Below, in pieces: positions 1 to 9,570 of a stretch of DNA of 64,000 nucleotides. The stretch's first letter is position 1. Each line of letters starts with the position of its first letter. The DNA comes from Flavobacteriales bacterium (GTDB lineage: Bacteria > Bacteroidota > Bacteroidia > Flavobacteriales_F > PHOS-HE28): assembly GCA_016703005.1 (NCBI GenBank), contig JADJCX010000033.1:1-64000 (forward strand), read 5' to 3'. The notes below the pieces were generated by a model, which saw nothing but the letters and a program-made list of their open reading frames with translations, was not told where the DNA came from and did not search any database. A program made the position numbers and the translations under genes.

Positions 1-1331
1 GGGCGGCCAAACTCAGCGCGATGTCGTCCTCCGTGTTCGGGATCTTGCTGATGCGCACGCCCGCTTCCGGACCCATCTCGTACAACGTTACCGTCGCACT
101 GATGGTCGCCTCGATCTTGGCAATGGCGATGTTGTAGTGGCTGAGCGTCTGGACGATGCGGTCCTTGTTCGCCTCGAGTTCCTCTCTGCTCACGGTGAGT
201 TCCCCCGCCTGTGGTCCACGAGTAGGTCCAGCGTGGGCAACTCGTAATCGCTCAGGTCCAACTTCCGTCGTACTGGCCGAACTCCTGCAGCTTGTTCTCG
301 ATCTCGGCTTCGCTCAAGGTCTTCCACGGCGTTGGCCACCACGCTCACATACTCATCCACCACGATGGGCATGGCGGATGATGTGGCCTATGGCCGCATC
401 TTCCGCTTCTCTGCGGTTTCCAGTTCCAACTCGAGTTCGCCTTCTTCTTCGGTGTCTTCTTCCTGCTCGGTGGCCTTACTCCAAGTTCCATTGCAGCGGC
501 CTCTTCCTCCAATGGGCGTTCGGGGTGACCATGGCTGGTTGTTCGTTTTCCACTAACTCCATCTTCAAGGAGTTCTTTCTTCACCACTTCCATCACCGGT
601 ACAGCACCCGCCCCCCTTACTTCTGCTTCCTTCACCTTCTTCACCCGCATTCACCACCTCTTTCTTCTCGAACAACCGCAACACCCAATCGAACGACGGG
701 TTGAACATGTACATGGTGAAGGCCCCTGCCGCGAGGAGCAGCACTGCGCCTGAGCTTACCTGTCCCATCATGCTCTGCAGGTGCGTATTGATGGTGGCGC
801 TGATGCTACCGCCCAGTAGCCAAGCTCGCCGCGGAAGACGAAACCGAGCAGGGCGGGGAGCTCACAACAGGGCCATCAATGTCCAGCGCATCGTTTTGCC
901 TTTGGGCAGCAACCACGTGCCGAGAAGGATGCGCACACCGCCGAGGAAACTCCAAAGCACGAAGGCGAACGACGCGATGCCGAACCAACCGTGCATGAAT
1001 TTGTGCGCGAGCAACGCGCCGAGCTTGCCTGCGCCAATTGTCCATGCACCTCCTTGCTGAAGAACCCGCTCCACGGGCGCGCCATCAGGTCCGGGTCGCT
1101 CTTCCACGTGAAGAGGTAATTGGTTACGGCCGTCAGCAACAGACCGGGAGCCTGACGATGAGAAGAGGCCAAAGGCTTTGTGCGCGCTCATCGGCCATGA
1201 AGCCTTTGAAGGGGTGTGCCACTTGCTCTCGCTCTGGCGTCGCTCTTCTTGCTGGATGAGCGCGTGCGCTTCGGTGCAGGCTCGGGTGTTTTCCGTTGGC
1301 CGCTTCGCGAAGACTGTTCTTCGGTGGCCAC
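1..1331 (-). CDS. ftsK: DNA translocase FtsK, N-terminal part, frameshifted, cut by window edge
   Basis: FtsK is a membrane-anchored ATPase that pumps chromosome ends across the division septum. Read across frames, the minus strand gives a Ser/Arg/Lys-rich start (possible GTG at 1331), membrane segments around 880-1170 (fragments YLFTWKSDPDLM and FMHGWFGIASFAFVLWSF), an acidic linker, and then the conserved entry to the motor, TLDLLVDH near 200 and GPEAGVRISKIPNTEDDIAL near 10-70. The Walker motifs and gamma domain lie beyond the left edge. At least four frame changes are needed to join these pieces. Since FtsK is normally essential and every piece is well conserved, I infer indel errors in the sequence more than a true pseudogene. 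The order of segments fits the family well. Confidence 0.85.
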
Positions 1332-1570
1332 TCGAATGATGTGCTTTCGTTGATGATCGCTTACGCACGGAGCTACCTGGTAATCGGGGACAGGCGCGTG
1401 CCACACGCGAAAACAGAAATTGCGGCGCTCGCTACCCCTACACCGGCCAAGCGGCGCGGCTATTATGAACATGTATCGTGGGGAAAGGGGGCAGGTTCAC
1501 TAAGCTGCAATAGACGCTGCGGTTCCGCCACGATGGGGTGACCGCTAAGCATGCAGCCGGTCTCAGTTTG

Positions 1571-1593
1571 ACCCTGCTCCTCTGGAGCAGGGT
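1571..1593 (-). terminator. Perfect 10-bp hairpin in the ftsK/lipoprotein gap
   Basis: ACCCTGCTCC and GGAGCAGGGT form a perfect stem with a 3-base loop, 67 bases beyond the stop of the lipoprotein gene. There is no clear T-run, so termination is an inference. The rest of the 1332-1659 gap holds nothing else I can recognise. Confidence 0.4.
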
Positions 1594-1659
1594 AGGGATG
1601 AGGCGATCAGCAGGGCAATGGCGAGGGCGATTAGATGCTGAAGGTGCCCACCCATCAAC

Positions 1660-2340
1660 TCATAATCTCAGCACAGCCGGGGGCACTGCTTCGTGGTCGC
1701 GCTTTACCACGAACCTGCTTGGGTCCACCTCTCCAGGGGTGATGCTAGTGGCGTCGAGGTGCATGCGCATGCCACATTGCACAAGCTGTAGCGGAGCAGC
1801 ACACCAGGGATGTCCTTGTACGGCCCGAACCAGTTGGGGTCTTTACTTCGATGCGGACGGTGTACCACAGTTCCGATCTCGGGTGGTCTACAGCATCGCA
1901 GATGGCGATGGCTTTTTTTGTAGGGGATATCCGGCAATGGTGTCGGTCTCCGTCCGTAAGGGAGGAAGCACCATGGCTTTCTCTTTGTCGAACATGGCCA
2001 TGTCCTTCTTGCAAGTTGCTCACGAGTTTCTTGGTTGAGTACGCTGAGGGGTAGTTCATCCGGCGCTGCCCGTTGTTCACCATCATGCGCCTGCGGAACA
2101 CGCCCATGCCTGCACCGAGTCTCCGCTAATTGCTGGTTTTCGTTGATGTGAGGGTCGTTTCTTTCGGGAAGCATGCCGGGCCATCGCTTCATCGGGTCCT
2201 GGACCTGGAAGCTCCACGCTGTATTCGATGACCCCGCGCCGATCTTCTGCATGAAACCGCTACTACAGCCATTGGCGAGGATGGATGACGGCTGCGCCAC
2301 CGAAGACCAGCGGTCCGTACTTGACGATCATCGTTCGCAT
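1660..2340 (-). CDS. DUF4412-like lipoprotein, frameshifted
   Basis: Reading from ATG at 2340 gives a signal peptide beginning MRTMIVKYGPLVFGGAAV and, after one frame change, the lipobox LANGC, so the product should be a lipoprotein. Later pieces in other frames, VIEYSVELPG, DMAMFDKEKAMVLPP, TDTIAGY, ELWYT, and a closing DATSITPGEVDPSRFVV, follow the usual order of DUF4412/GLPGLI-type Bacteroidota proteins (a strand opening GVIEYxV, then IAGYxxKKA, then a YYT motif). Function is unknown; these are small periplasmic or outer-membrane beta-rich proteins. At least three indels are needed. It lies upstream of ftsK on the same strand and diverges from arginase. The family name is my recognition from motifs, not from a search. 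Confidence 0.55.
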
Positions 2341-2467
2341 TGTTCGTGCTGGGTTAGAGTCCGCTTTGAACGCGATCCGGGGTCCTACGGTTCCCCGCCA
2401 CAAATGGATTTATCGCCGTCCCTTGGTAGCTCGAACGGTAGCCCCTTGGGCCCCTGAAGGCCCCGGC

Positions 2468-2477
2468 TACCTTCGCC
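2468..2477 (+). promoter_or_regulatory. Putative Bacteroidota -7 element for arginase
   Basis: TACCTTCGCC matches the TAnnTTyG pattern and lies 32 bases before the arginase ATG, in the divergent gap between arginase and the lipoprotein gene. No clear -33 element is visible. Confidence 0.45.
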
Positions 2478-2509
2478 ACCGCCCGAACCGTATTCGACAC
2501 GGGCCCACC

Positions 2510-3446
2510 ATGGCGGATCCACGATTGATAGAGGCCGCCAGCGAGACGAGCGGGAAAACGCGGCGCGAGCACGGGTGGCTGCTTTGCGCGTTGCTGCCTG
2601 GAAACCGAAGCGAACTTTTCGGTCATGCCGAGGAGAGCATTTTGCGCGACGAGAACGATGTGTTGTACGAGGACGACCGCAGCCCGAACGCACACCACAT
2701 CGACGGGCTTATCCGTTTCGAGAGCGACTTGGCTTTATGAGGTATAGAAGTACCTGAGAAACAATGTTTTTCCAATAGTGGTCGGAGGCGACTATTCCAT
2801 TGCCATCGGCTCGGTTTCGGGAACCAAAATGGCTTTTCCGGAACAGCGCCCGGGTGGTGCGTGATCGATGCCCATGCCGACCTCCACAGCCCCTTCACAA
2901 CGCCCAGCGGAAATGTGCACGGATGCCCTTGGCCCTGCTGATGGATATCGAGAACAAGAAGCAGCGCCGGAACAAGCCTAGGTGTACACCTTGAGTGTGG
3001 GACCGCCTTCGGAAAGATCGGTTCGAGCGGCCCCAAGTTGCTGCCCAGCGACTTGGTTTTTATCGGGTTAAGGGATTATGAAGCGGAAGAGGCGGCTATT
3101 ATCAAGGAGTTCGGTATCAAGGTGATAACGGTTAAAGAAGTACGCGAGAAAGGAACTGATGCAGTGGTGAGGGAAACCATGGCCCACCTTACAGCTTGCG
3201 GCCGCATTCACGGAGTTTCGATGTGACAGCTTGGACCCATCCATTTCCGTGGGTACGGGCACTCCTGTACCCGACGGTTTGTTCCTAGAGGAGGCCAGTG
3301 GATTGCTGGCCGGGTTCTGCGCCGATGAGAAGACCTCGACCCTCGATGTCGTGGAGATCAACCCGGCGCTCGATCAGGGCAACGCCATGGCTGAGGCCAC
3401 CCTTAACATTTTGGAACCGTTGTACCCCATCCTCAGAAACCGATGA
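2510..3446 (+). CDS. rocF: Arginase, frameshifted
   Basis: Arginase hydrolyses arginine to ornithine and urea with a two-manganese centre. Joined across frames, the product starts at ATG 2510 (PRLIEAASETS, like the family's opening IIEAxSExGAGTRG) and carries the metal motifs in order: VGGDYSIAIGS near 2790 (usually GGDHS; the His is Tyr here), VIDAHADLHSPFTTPSGNVHG near 2860-2925, and FDVDSLDPSISVGTGTPVP near 3215-3270 after a frame change. The intact stretches 3038-3226 and 3231-3446 are strongly arginase-like, ending with VVEINPALDQGNAMAE. The reading frame changes at least four times. It overlaps ctlX by 4 bases (ATGA), which indicates co-translation of an arginine-handling operon. Confidence 0.85.
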
Positions 3447-4369
3447 GCCGACAAGCCGCTTCGAACGTCATCTTGATCCGTCCGGTGGGTTTTGGCTACG
3501 ACCCCGAAACGGCTGCGAGCAATCCGTTCCAGCACCGCACAAGCGATCCGGAGGTGAAGGCCAAGGCCGAACTGGAGTTCGATGGCCCGATCCGGCGCTC
3601 GACCACTGCGGGGTTGGTATCACCGTGCTCGACCCCATTGATCCTTCAGCGCCGAACGCAGTGTTCCCCAACAACTGGTTCAGCACCCACGAGGACGGCA
3701 CGGTGGTGCTCTACCCCATGTGTACCCCCAGCCGCCGCCGGGAGCGCGACCGGCAATTGGACGAAGTGCTCGAGACTTCGGGCTTTAAAGTGCGCCGTAT
3801 GATCGACCTCACCACCTTGGAGGCCGACGAGCGTTATCTCGAGGGCACGGGCAGCTTAGTGATCGACCGTTTGCGGGGCGTTGCTTACGCTGCCATGGGC
3901 CCGCGAACCACCGAGCGAGCCGTGAACTACTGGTGCGGTGCCCTTCAATGCGGTCCAGTGCCCTTCCTGGCCACCATGGATGGCACGCTCACCGGCCAGC
4001 CGGTGTACCACACCAATGTGCTTATGAGCATCGGGGAGAAGTTCGCCGTGGTGTGCTTGGAGGCCATTCCCTATCCAGTGGAACGGGATGATGTGCGCGA
4101 TGAATTGACGCGTGGCGGCAAGGAGCTGATCGCCATAACCCGGGAGCAGATGATGGGCTACGTGGCCAACCTGCTGCAGGTGTGCAACGCCAAGGGCGAG
4201 TCATCTATCCTGCTCTCCGAAAGCGCCTTCAAACTGCTGGATCCTGGGCAGCGGATCGGCGCTGGAGCGTCATGGCCGCTTGGTACCGGTGGCCATACCG
4301 ATCATCGAGGCGGTAGGCGGCGGCAGCGTGCGGTGCATGATCGCCGAGAATTTCCTGCCGCGGAGGTGA
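3443..4369 (+). CDS. ctlX: CtlX-type citrulline/arginine hydrolase of the amidinotransferase fold, frameshifted
   Basis: This is a pentein-fold hydrolase of the arginine deiminase-related group (CtlX/dimethylargininase-like). Visible motifs are VILIRPVGFGYDPETAASN at the start, DPSAPNAVFPNNWFSTHEDG (substrate-binding acidic residues), LEGTGSLVIDR, the catalytic His region YHTNVLMSIGEKFAVVC, and SIIEAVGGGSVRCMIAENF-type closing residues that supply the nucleophilic Cys. The start ATG overlaps the arginase stop. Two frame changes are needed, one near 3590-3610 and one near 4240-4260; the natural end is then the TGA at 4367-4369. Being next to arginase and argS, it probably acts on arginine or citrulline, but the exact substrate cannot be read from sequence. 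Confidence 0.8.
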
Positions 4370-4450
4370 GGACATCAGGTTCGAAGCGTCGCCTCGGGAA
4401 CTCCGACTTCGACGCCCGCCACTAAAACCTGTTGCGTTCCTTCGCGGGCG

Positions 4451-6251
4451 ATGTTCCAAGACAGACTTCAATCAGTATTGGTGCCCGCTATCCAGCAGGC
4501 CTTCCAGCAATTGTTCAGCAGCGCCGTGGAGGCCAAGGCGCTAACCTTCCAGCCCACGCGACCTGAGTTCGAGGGCGATGTAACGATCAACGTATTCCCC
4601 TTTCTCAAGGCCAGCAAGCTCGGTCCGGAGCAAACGGCCACCGCCATCGGCGAACACCTGAAGGCCAACGTGGCCATCGTTGATCGCTTCAATGTGATCA
4701 AGGGCTTCCTCAATATCGTGATCGCTGACCGCTATTGGATGGACTTCCTTAGGGAGACCAGTTCACGGGACATCCTTCAGTTGGAGCCAACCGGAAAGAA
4801 GGTGATGGTGGAGTATGCTTCCCCCAACACCAATAAGCCCCTGCACCTGGGGCACATGCGCAACATCTTCTTGGGCCATAGTGTGAGCCGCATTCTTGAA
4901 GCCTCAGGTAGCGAAGTGGTGCGCGCGCAGATCATCAACGACCGTGGCATCCACATCTGCAAGAGCATGGTGGCTTGGCAGACGTTCGGGACCGGCGAAA
5001 CGCCGGAGGGCAGTGGGTTGAAGGGCGATAAGCTGGTGGGGAAGTACTACGTGGAATTCGACAAGGCCTACAAGCGTGAGGTGGAGGCTCTCATCACTTC
5101 AGGAAAAACGAAGGAGGAAGCAGAGAAGGAAGCCCCAATCCTGCTCGAAGCCCAAGCCATGTTGTTGAAGTGGGAAGCGAACGACCCGGAGGTACGCGCG
5201 CTTTGGCAGAAGATGAACGGCTGGGTCTACGACGGCTTCAATGCCACCTATGCGAGGATGGGCGTGGAGTTCGACAAGCTGTACTACGAGAGCCAGACCT
5301 ATGTGCTCGGCAAAAACGATGTGCTCGACGGACTGAAGAAGGGCGTTTTCTATGAGAAGGACGGCGCCGTGTGGGTGGACAATACCAAGGAAGGGCTCGA
5401 TGAGAAAGTGCTGCTGCGCCGCGATGGCACCAGCGTGTACATGACGCAGGACATCGGCACCGCGATAAAACGGTTCGAGGAATTCCCGGGCCTTTCGAAA
5501 CTGATCTACACCGTTGGCAACGAACAGGACTACCACTTCAAGGTGCTGTTCATCATCCTCAAGAAGCTCGGCTTCTCTTGGGCAAGCGAGCTCTTCCACC
5601 TCAGCTACGGCATGGTGGACCTGCCCAGCGGCAAGATGAAGAGCCGCGAAGGCACCGTGGTGGATGCCGACGACCTGATGGAGGAGATGGTGAACGAAGC
5701 CCGCAAGGCCGGGGAACAGCTCAGCAAGCTCGACGACATCACGGAGGCTGACAAGGCGAAGCTCTTCGAGCAGATCGGCATGGCCGCGCTGAAGTACTTC
5801 CTGCTGAAGGTGGATCCCAAGAAGCGCATGCTCTTCGATCCCGCGGCCAGCATCGACCTTCAAGGCCATACGGGGCCGTTCATCCAGTACACCTATGCGC
5901 GCATCAAGAGCCTGCTGGGTAAGGCCGGGCGATCGGACGATCAGACGATCAGACGATCGGATGTCGCTGCCGGTGATCGGTTATTGACCGAAGAGCGCAC
6001 CGTCATCAAACTCTTGCACCAGTTCCCGGCGGTGCTGAATGAATCCGCGACGCATTTGGATCCATCGTCCATCGCCAACCATACCTACGAACTGGTGAAG
6101 GCCTACAACAGCTTCTACCAAGTGGTCCCGTATGCTGAAGGAGGAAGATCCCACCAAGCGGGACTTCCGTGTGGGTTTGAGCGCCGCGGTAGCCAAGGCG
6201 ACCAAGAAGGCCATGTGGTGCTTGGGCATGGAAGTGCCTGAACGGATGTGA
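4451..6251 (+). CDS. argS: Arginyl-tRNA synthetase, one late frameshift
   Basis: Class I synthetase that charges tRNA-Arg. The N-terminal additional domain (about residues 1-115) is followed by the catalytic core with the HIGH-type signature NKPLHLGHMRN and, downstream, the KMSK-like KMKSREGTVVDADDLM, then the anticodon-binding helices. The frame is open for 596 codons to 6241, but near 6130 it departs from the family. The other frame from ATG 6132 gives the correct ending (MLKEEDPTKRDFRVGLSAAV, then ...CLGMEVPERM) and stops at 6251. I therefore infer a single-base indel. A tandem octamer repeat (5931-5962) is translated inside a variable linker as RSDDQTIRRSD. Third gene of the arginine block, 81 bases after ctlX. 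Confidence 0.95.
5931..5962 (+). repeat. Octamer tandem repeat inside argS
   Basis: Four consecutive 8-bp units: GATCGGAC, GATCAGAC, GATCAGAC, GATCGGAT. The period is not a multiple of three, yet the reading frame is kept through the repeat because it is bounded by other sequence. It falls in the linker between the catalytic and anticodon-binding parts. Confidence 0.9.
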
Positions 6252-6262
6252 TCCCCCCGTTG

Positions 6263-7762
6263 ATGCCTGAGGCGCGAACCCACACCCGAACGATCGGTGC
6301 ACGACTGCGGGCGCATTACCCGGCGTTGATCGTAACGGCCGTCTTCGTGGTGATCTATTGCCTCATCAGTTTGGTGAACCACTCCCTGTACCGCACCTAT
6401 GCGCTCGATCTGGGGTTGTACACCCATTCCGCTTGGAAGTACGCCCACTTCATGTTACCCGACCGATCGCTGTTCCTGGTGAACCGGGACCTTCTGCTGG
6501 CGGACCATTTCGATCTGCATTTGGCGCTTTGGTCGCCGCTCACCTACCTCTTTGGGCAGTGGACGTTGCTGATCGTGCAGATCGTAGCGGTGGCCATGGG
6601 TGGCCTTGGGCTCTATCGTTTCATGATGGAGGTACATCCGGATCGGACCTTAGCCACGGTATTGATGTGTTGTGGTCTGGCCTTCTTTGGCGTCTATCCG
6701 GTGTTCGCGTTCGACTTCCACTCCAGCGTTGTCGCGGCAATGGCGTTGCCGTGGTATCTGTTAGCCTTAAGGCAAGGAAGGCTCGTACGCTCGTGGTGGC
6801 TCCTTGCCTTCATGGTCATTGCGAAGGAGAACATCGGGTTCTGGATGTTCGTGGTTGCGCTCGCTTCGCTCGGGCTGCCGCGCGGTGTGGGCATCAAACG
6901 CTGGCATGTGGTCATGCAGGCGGCGGTAGCGCTCGCGTGGAGCACCTTGGTCATATCCGTTGTGATGCCTGCTTTGAGCGGGTCAGGTCAATTCCAGCAT
7001 AACCACTACAGTGTGTTGGGCCGTAACGGCGGCGAGATCATCGAGAGCGTCTTTACCCATCCGTTCGAGGTGTTCCGTGCGTTCTTCATGGATGTGCAGG
7101 GGAGGCATCCCGAAGGCACCAGCATCAAGCTCGAGTTCTATTTCCTTTTGCTCATATCCGGCGGTTGGGCCTTGTTCAAGGGCTGGCCGTACCTGCTGAT
7201 GTGCGCGCCGGTGATCGCCCAGAAAATGCTGCACGACAACGCGGGTATGTGGGGCTGCTTCGCCCACTATTGTGTGGAGTTCTCGATGATCGTTCCGCTA
7301 GCGGTATTCGGTGTGGTCATCACCTTGCGCCAACGGTGGTTGAAGCTGGCGATGGCATGGATCACATTACTGTTCTCTATAGGTGCGACGCACTACGCAC
7401 TGGAATTCCCGATCGAACATGCCAGCGGCGATCACGGTTACCACGACAGCATTCGGTTCTACCAGGAACGGCACTACGTGCGCCGGTTCGATACCGGAAA
7501 AGTGGATCGTGTGCTGGCGACCATCCCAAAGGATGCGGCCGTGAGCGCGTTGTCCCCCCTAGTTCCGCACTTGATCGCGCGGCGTGATCTATACATGTTC
7601 CCGGTGGTGGACAATGCCGAGTACATAGTCCTGCTGCCCGGGGACAATCCTTACCCCATGCAATACGATGAGTACGGGCAGCGCACCGATGCGCTGCGGA
7701 AGGATCCCGCATGGCGCGTTGAGCTCGACGATCCGGAGATCATCATCTTCCAGAAGAACTGA
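6263..7762 (+). CDS. DUF2079 family integral membrane protein
   Basis: About 499 residues with roughly nine to ten hydrophobic segments (for example IVTAVFVVIYCLISLV near the N terminus and LLIVQIVAVAMGGLGLY) and a C-terminal soluble part. The pattern DLGLYTHSAWKYAH followed by ADHFDLHLALWSPLTYLF is typical of DUF2079 proteins, which resemble polytopic glycosyltransferases and are of unknown function. An upstream GTG at 6248 would overlap the argS stop (GTGA); I prefer ATG 6263 because it precedes the charged N-terminal stretch. No ribosome-binding site decides between them. Probably co-transcribed with argS, since they nearly touch. Confidence 0.8.
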   Translation: MPEARTHTRTIGARLRAHYPALIVTAVFVVIYCLISLVNHSLYRTYALDLGLYTHSAWKYAHFMLPDRSLFLVNRDLLLADHFDLHLALWSPLTYLFGQWTLLIVQIVAVAMGGLGLYRFMMEVHPDRTLATVLMCCGLAFFGVYPVFAFDFHSSVVAAMALPWYLLALRQGRLVRSWWLLAFMVIAKENIGFWMFVVALASLGLPRGVGIKRWHVVMQAAVALAWSTLVISVVMPALSGSGQFQHNHYSVLGRNGGEIIESVFTHPFEVFRAFFMDVQGRHPEGTSIKLEFYFLLLISGGWALFKGWPYLLMCAPVIAQKMLHDNAGMWGCFAHYCVEFSMIVPLAVFGVVITLRQRWLKLAMAWITLLFSIGATHYALEFPIEHASGDHGYHDSIRFYQERHYVRRFDTGKVDRVLATIPKDAAVSALSPLVPHLIARRDLYMFPVVDNAEYIVLLPGDNPYPMQYDEYGQRTDALRKDPAWRVELDDPEIIIFQKN

Positions 7763-7789
7763 AAAGCGAAGAGGCCCGCTTAACCCCAT

Positions 7790-8512
7790 ATGCAAACCCG
7801 TCTCCTTCTTATCCGCAAGACCAAGCTCTGGTTCGTGCGCTTGCAGTTGCACCGTGTCTTCAAGCCCTTTGCCGGTGCCATGGATCAGTTGCTGCACCTG
7901 ACACGGCTTTCGGAGTGGGTGCATGCCAATCGCAAGCTCCCTTACAACGACTTTCCCCATCCGCGTTGGGATTACGGCAAACGGCTTGAGTTCTACGCGC
8001 ACCTGAACGCACACGCTATCGGCGAGGGACCGATCACCTATTTGGAATTCGGTGTTGCACAAGGCCACTCGTTTAAGTGGTGGGTGGCCAACCAGAAGGC
8101 GTCGGGTTCGCGCTTCCACGGCTTCGATACGTTCACCGGACTTCCGGAGGACTGGGGTGTCTTCAAAGCCGGAGCAATGTCCACCGGTTCAAAGCTGCCC
8201 GATGTAACGGATGACCGCGCGACTTTCCACGCCGGACTATTCCAGGATACCCTACCGGGCTTCCTTACTACGTTCCAGCGCAGCGGCAAACTACTGGTGC
8301 AGATGGATGCCGACCTATACACATCAACACTATACGTCCTCACCTCCATCGCGCCCATCCTGCGCAAGGGCGACATCATCATGTTCGATGAGTTCTTCGT
8401 GCCCACGCATGAGTTCAAGGCATTCCGCGAGTTCACGGCATCGTACCGTATCAACCTTCGGCCCATTGCTGCGGCCAACAATTACTACTTCACGGCGTTC
8501 GTGGTGGAGTGA
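7790..8512 (+). CDS. TylF/macrocin O-methyltransferase-like class I SAM methyltransferase
   Basis: 240 residues. The SAM-binding start of the Rossmann fold is ITYLEFGVAQGHSFKWW (about residues 82-98), followed by RFHGFDTFTGLPEDW, a hallmark of TylF-like enzymes where an acidic residue binds the ribose, and LVQMDADLYTSTLYVL plus IIMFDEFF, which supply the metal-binding acidic residues of the family. TylF relatives methylate sugar hydroxyls; in Bacteroidota they often sit among polysaccharide genes, but this one has no such neighbours, so the acceptor is unknown. It follows the DUF2079 gene by 27 bases on the same strand and is convergent with the porP gene. Confidence 0.8.
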   Translation: MQTRLLLIRKTKLWFVRLQLHRVFKPFAGAMDQLLHLTRLSEWVHANRKLPYNDFPHPRWDYGKRLEFYAHLNAHAIGEGPITYLEFGVAQGHSFKWWVANQKASGSRFHGFDTFTGLPEDWGVFKAGAMSTGSKLPDVTDDRATFHAGLFQDTLPGFLTTFQRSGKLLVQMDADLYTSTLYVLTSIAPILRKGDIIMFDEFFVPTHEFKAFREFTASYRINLRPIAAANNYYFTAFVVE

Positions 8513-8568
8513 CATGCCCGCGAGTGCAACGCTGCGTTCCAGGCGTCTCGGTGGTGCAAGTCCCGTGA

Positions 8569-9570
8569 TCAGAACTTCGGGCACGGCACCGCCCTGAACT
8601 TCTTCGCCGGACTGCGTTTCGGCCACTCGAAGATGATGCTCACCTCGTGCGCACCACCGCTCTTCGTACCGAGCCAGCTGATCGTAACATCGTAGCTGTA
8701 GACGATGCGGAGTTGCTTGTTGGTCTCATAACCCACGAGCAATACGATGGCGTCGTCGTTCGGGTAGCCAGGTGCGTATTTCTTCAGGCCGGGCAGGCCG
8801 CGGTACCACAGCCCACCGGTAATGTCCTTGTGCGTGATGTAGGCACCGACATCCAACTGGTCCCACTTGCCTTGGCTCTTGTAGTGGGCCGCGATCGTAG
8901 CGAACGACGTACTACGACGCATCTTCTTGCCGTCGATGGGCATGCGATAGCCGGTGTGCGTGCTGGTGCGGATGGGCAGGCGCGCCTCGCCATCGTTCAT
9001 CAGCGATTGTTGTGGCCGGTTCAAATGGCTCAGCGAAGTGCCGATCCAGAACTGCTCGGTGTAGTACATGCCACCCGCCCCCATGTCGAAGTAGCTGTTG
9101 CGCTCGATCATGCTGCTCTCGATACTGGTGGCGGCATTGTCCCGGATGATCTGGTCAGCGAACACAACGCTCGATGGGTCGTAGTCGCGCATGGTATATC
9201 CCAACTTCAACCCGAAGCGCACCGAGCGTCGGCGATCGATGGGTGCTTCATAGGCATAGTTCACAGCCACATGCGTGAACGCTAGGTTATGCGTTCCGGC
9301 TTGGTCGCGCATGGCCATGATGCCGTAACCGTGGTGCATGTTCTCCGTGCGGTGGTCGTAGCTCATGGCATACGTGTCGTAGCCCTTCGGCAGGCCGTTC
9401 CATTGCGTTCGGTAGTTGAGGATCGCACGCTCTTGTACGGTGTTGCCGGTGAGGGCGGGGTTCAGGTACAACGGCGCCGCGTAGAACTGGCTCAGTTGCG
9501 GATCCTGGGCGCGCAGCGTAGCAGAAGCCAGTGCAAGTGCTGCCAATACGTGGAGGTAGCGTTGCTTCAT
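8569..9570 (-). CDS. Type IX secretion membrane protein of the PorP/SprF family
   Basis: 333 residues with a signal peptide (MKQRYLHVLAALALASATLRAQ) and then the family opening DPQLSQFYAAPLYLNPALTG. The remainder is beta-barrel-like, ending in alternating hydrophobic strands (VSIIFEWPKR). PorP/SprF proteins are outer-membrane partners of T9SS cargo with type B C-terminal domains; SprF is needed to deliver the gliding adhesin SprB. Its ATG overlaps the stop of the large adhesin gene (9567-9570, ATGA), so the two are translated together, which is the usual arrangement of a cargo with its dedicated PorP/SprF partner. Length is normal for the family. Confidence 0.92.
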   Translation of the reverse strand: MKQRYLHVLAALALASATLRAQDPQLSQFYAAPLYLNPALTGNTVQERAILNYRTQWNGLPKGYDTYAMSYDHRTENMHHGYGIMAMRDQAGTHNLAFTHVAVNYAYEAPIDRRRSVRFGLKLGYTMRDYDPSSVVFADQIIRDNAATSIESSMIERNSYFDMGAGGMYYTEQFWIGTSLSHLNRPQQSLMNDGEARLPIRTSTHTGYRMPIDGKKMRRSTSFATIAAHYKSQGKWDQLDVGAYITHKDITGGLWYRGLPGLKKYAPGYPNDDAIVLLVGYETNKQLRIVYSYDVTISWLGTKSGGAHEVSIIFEWPKRSPAKKFRAVPCPKF

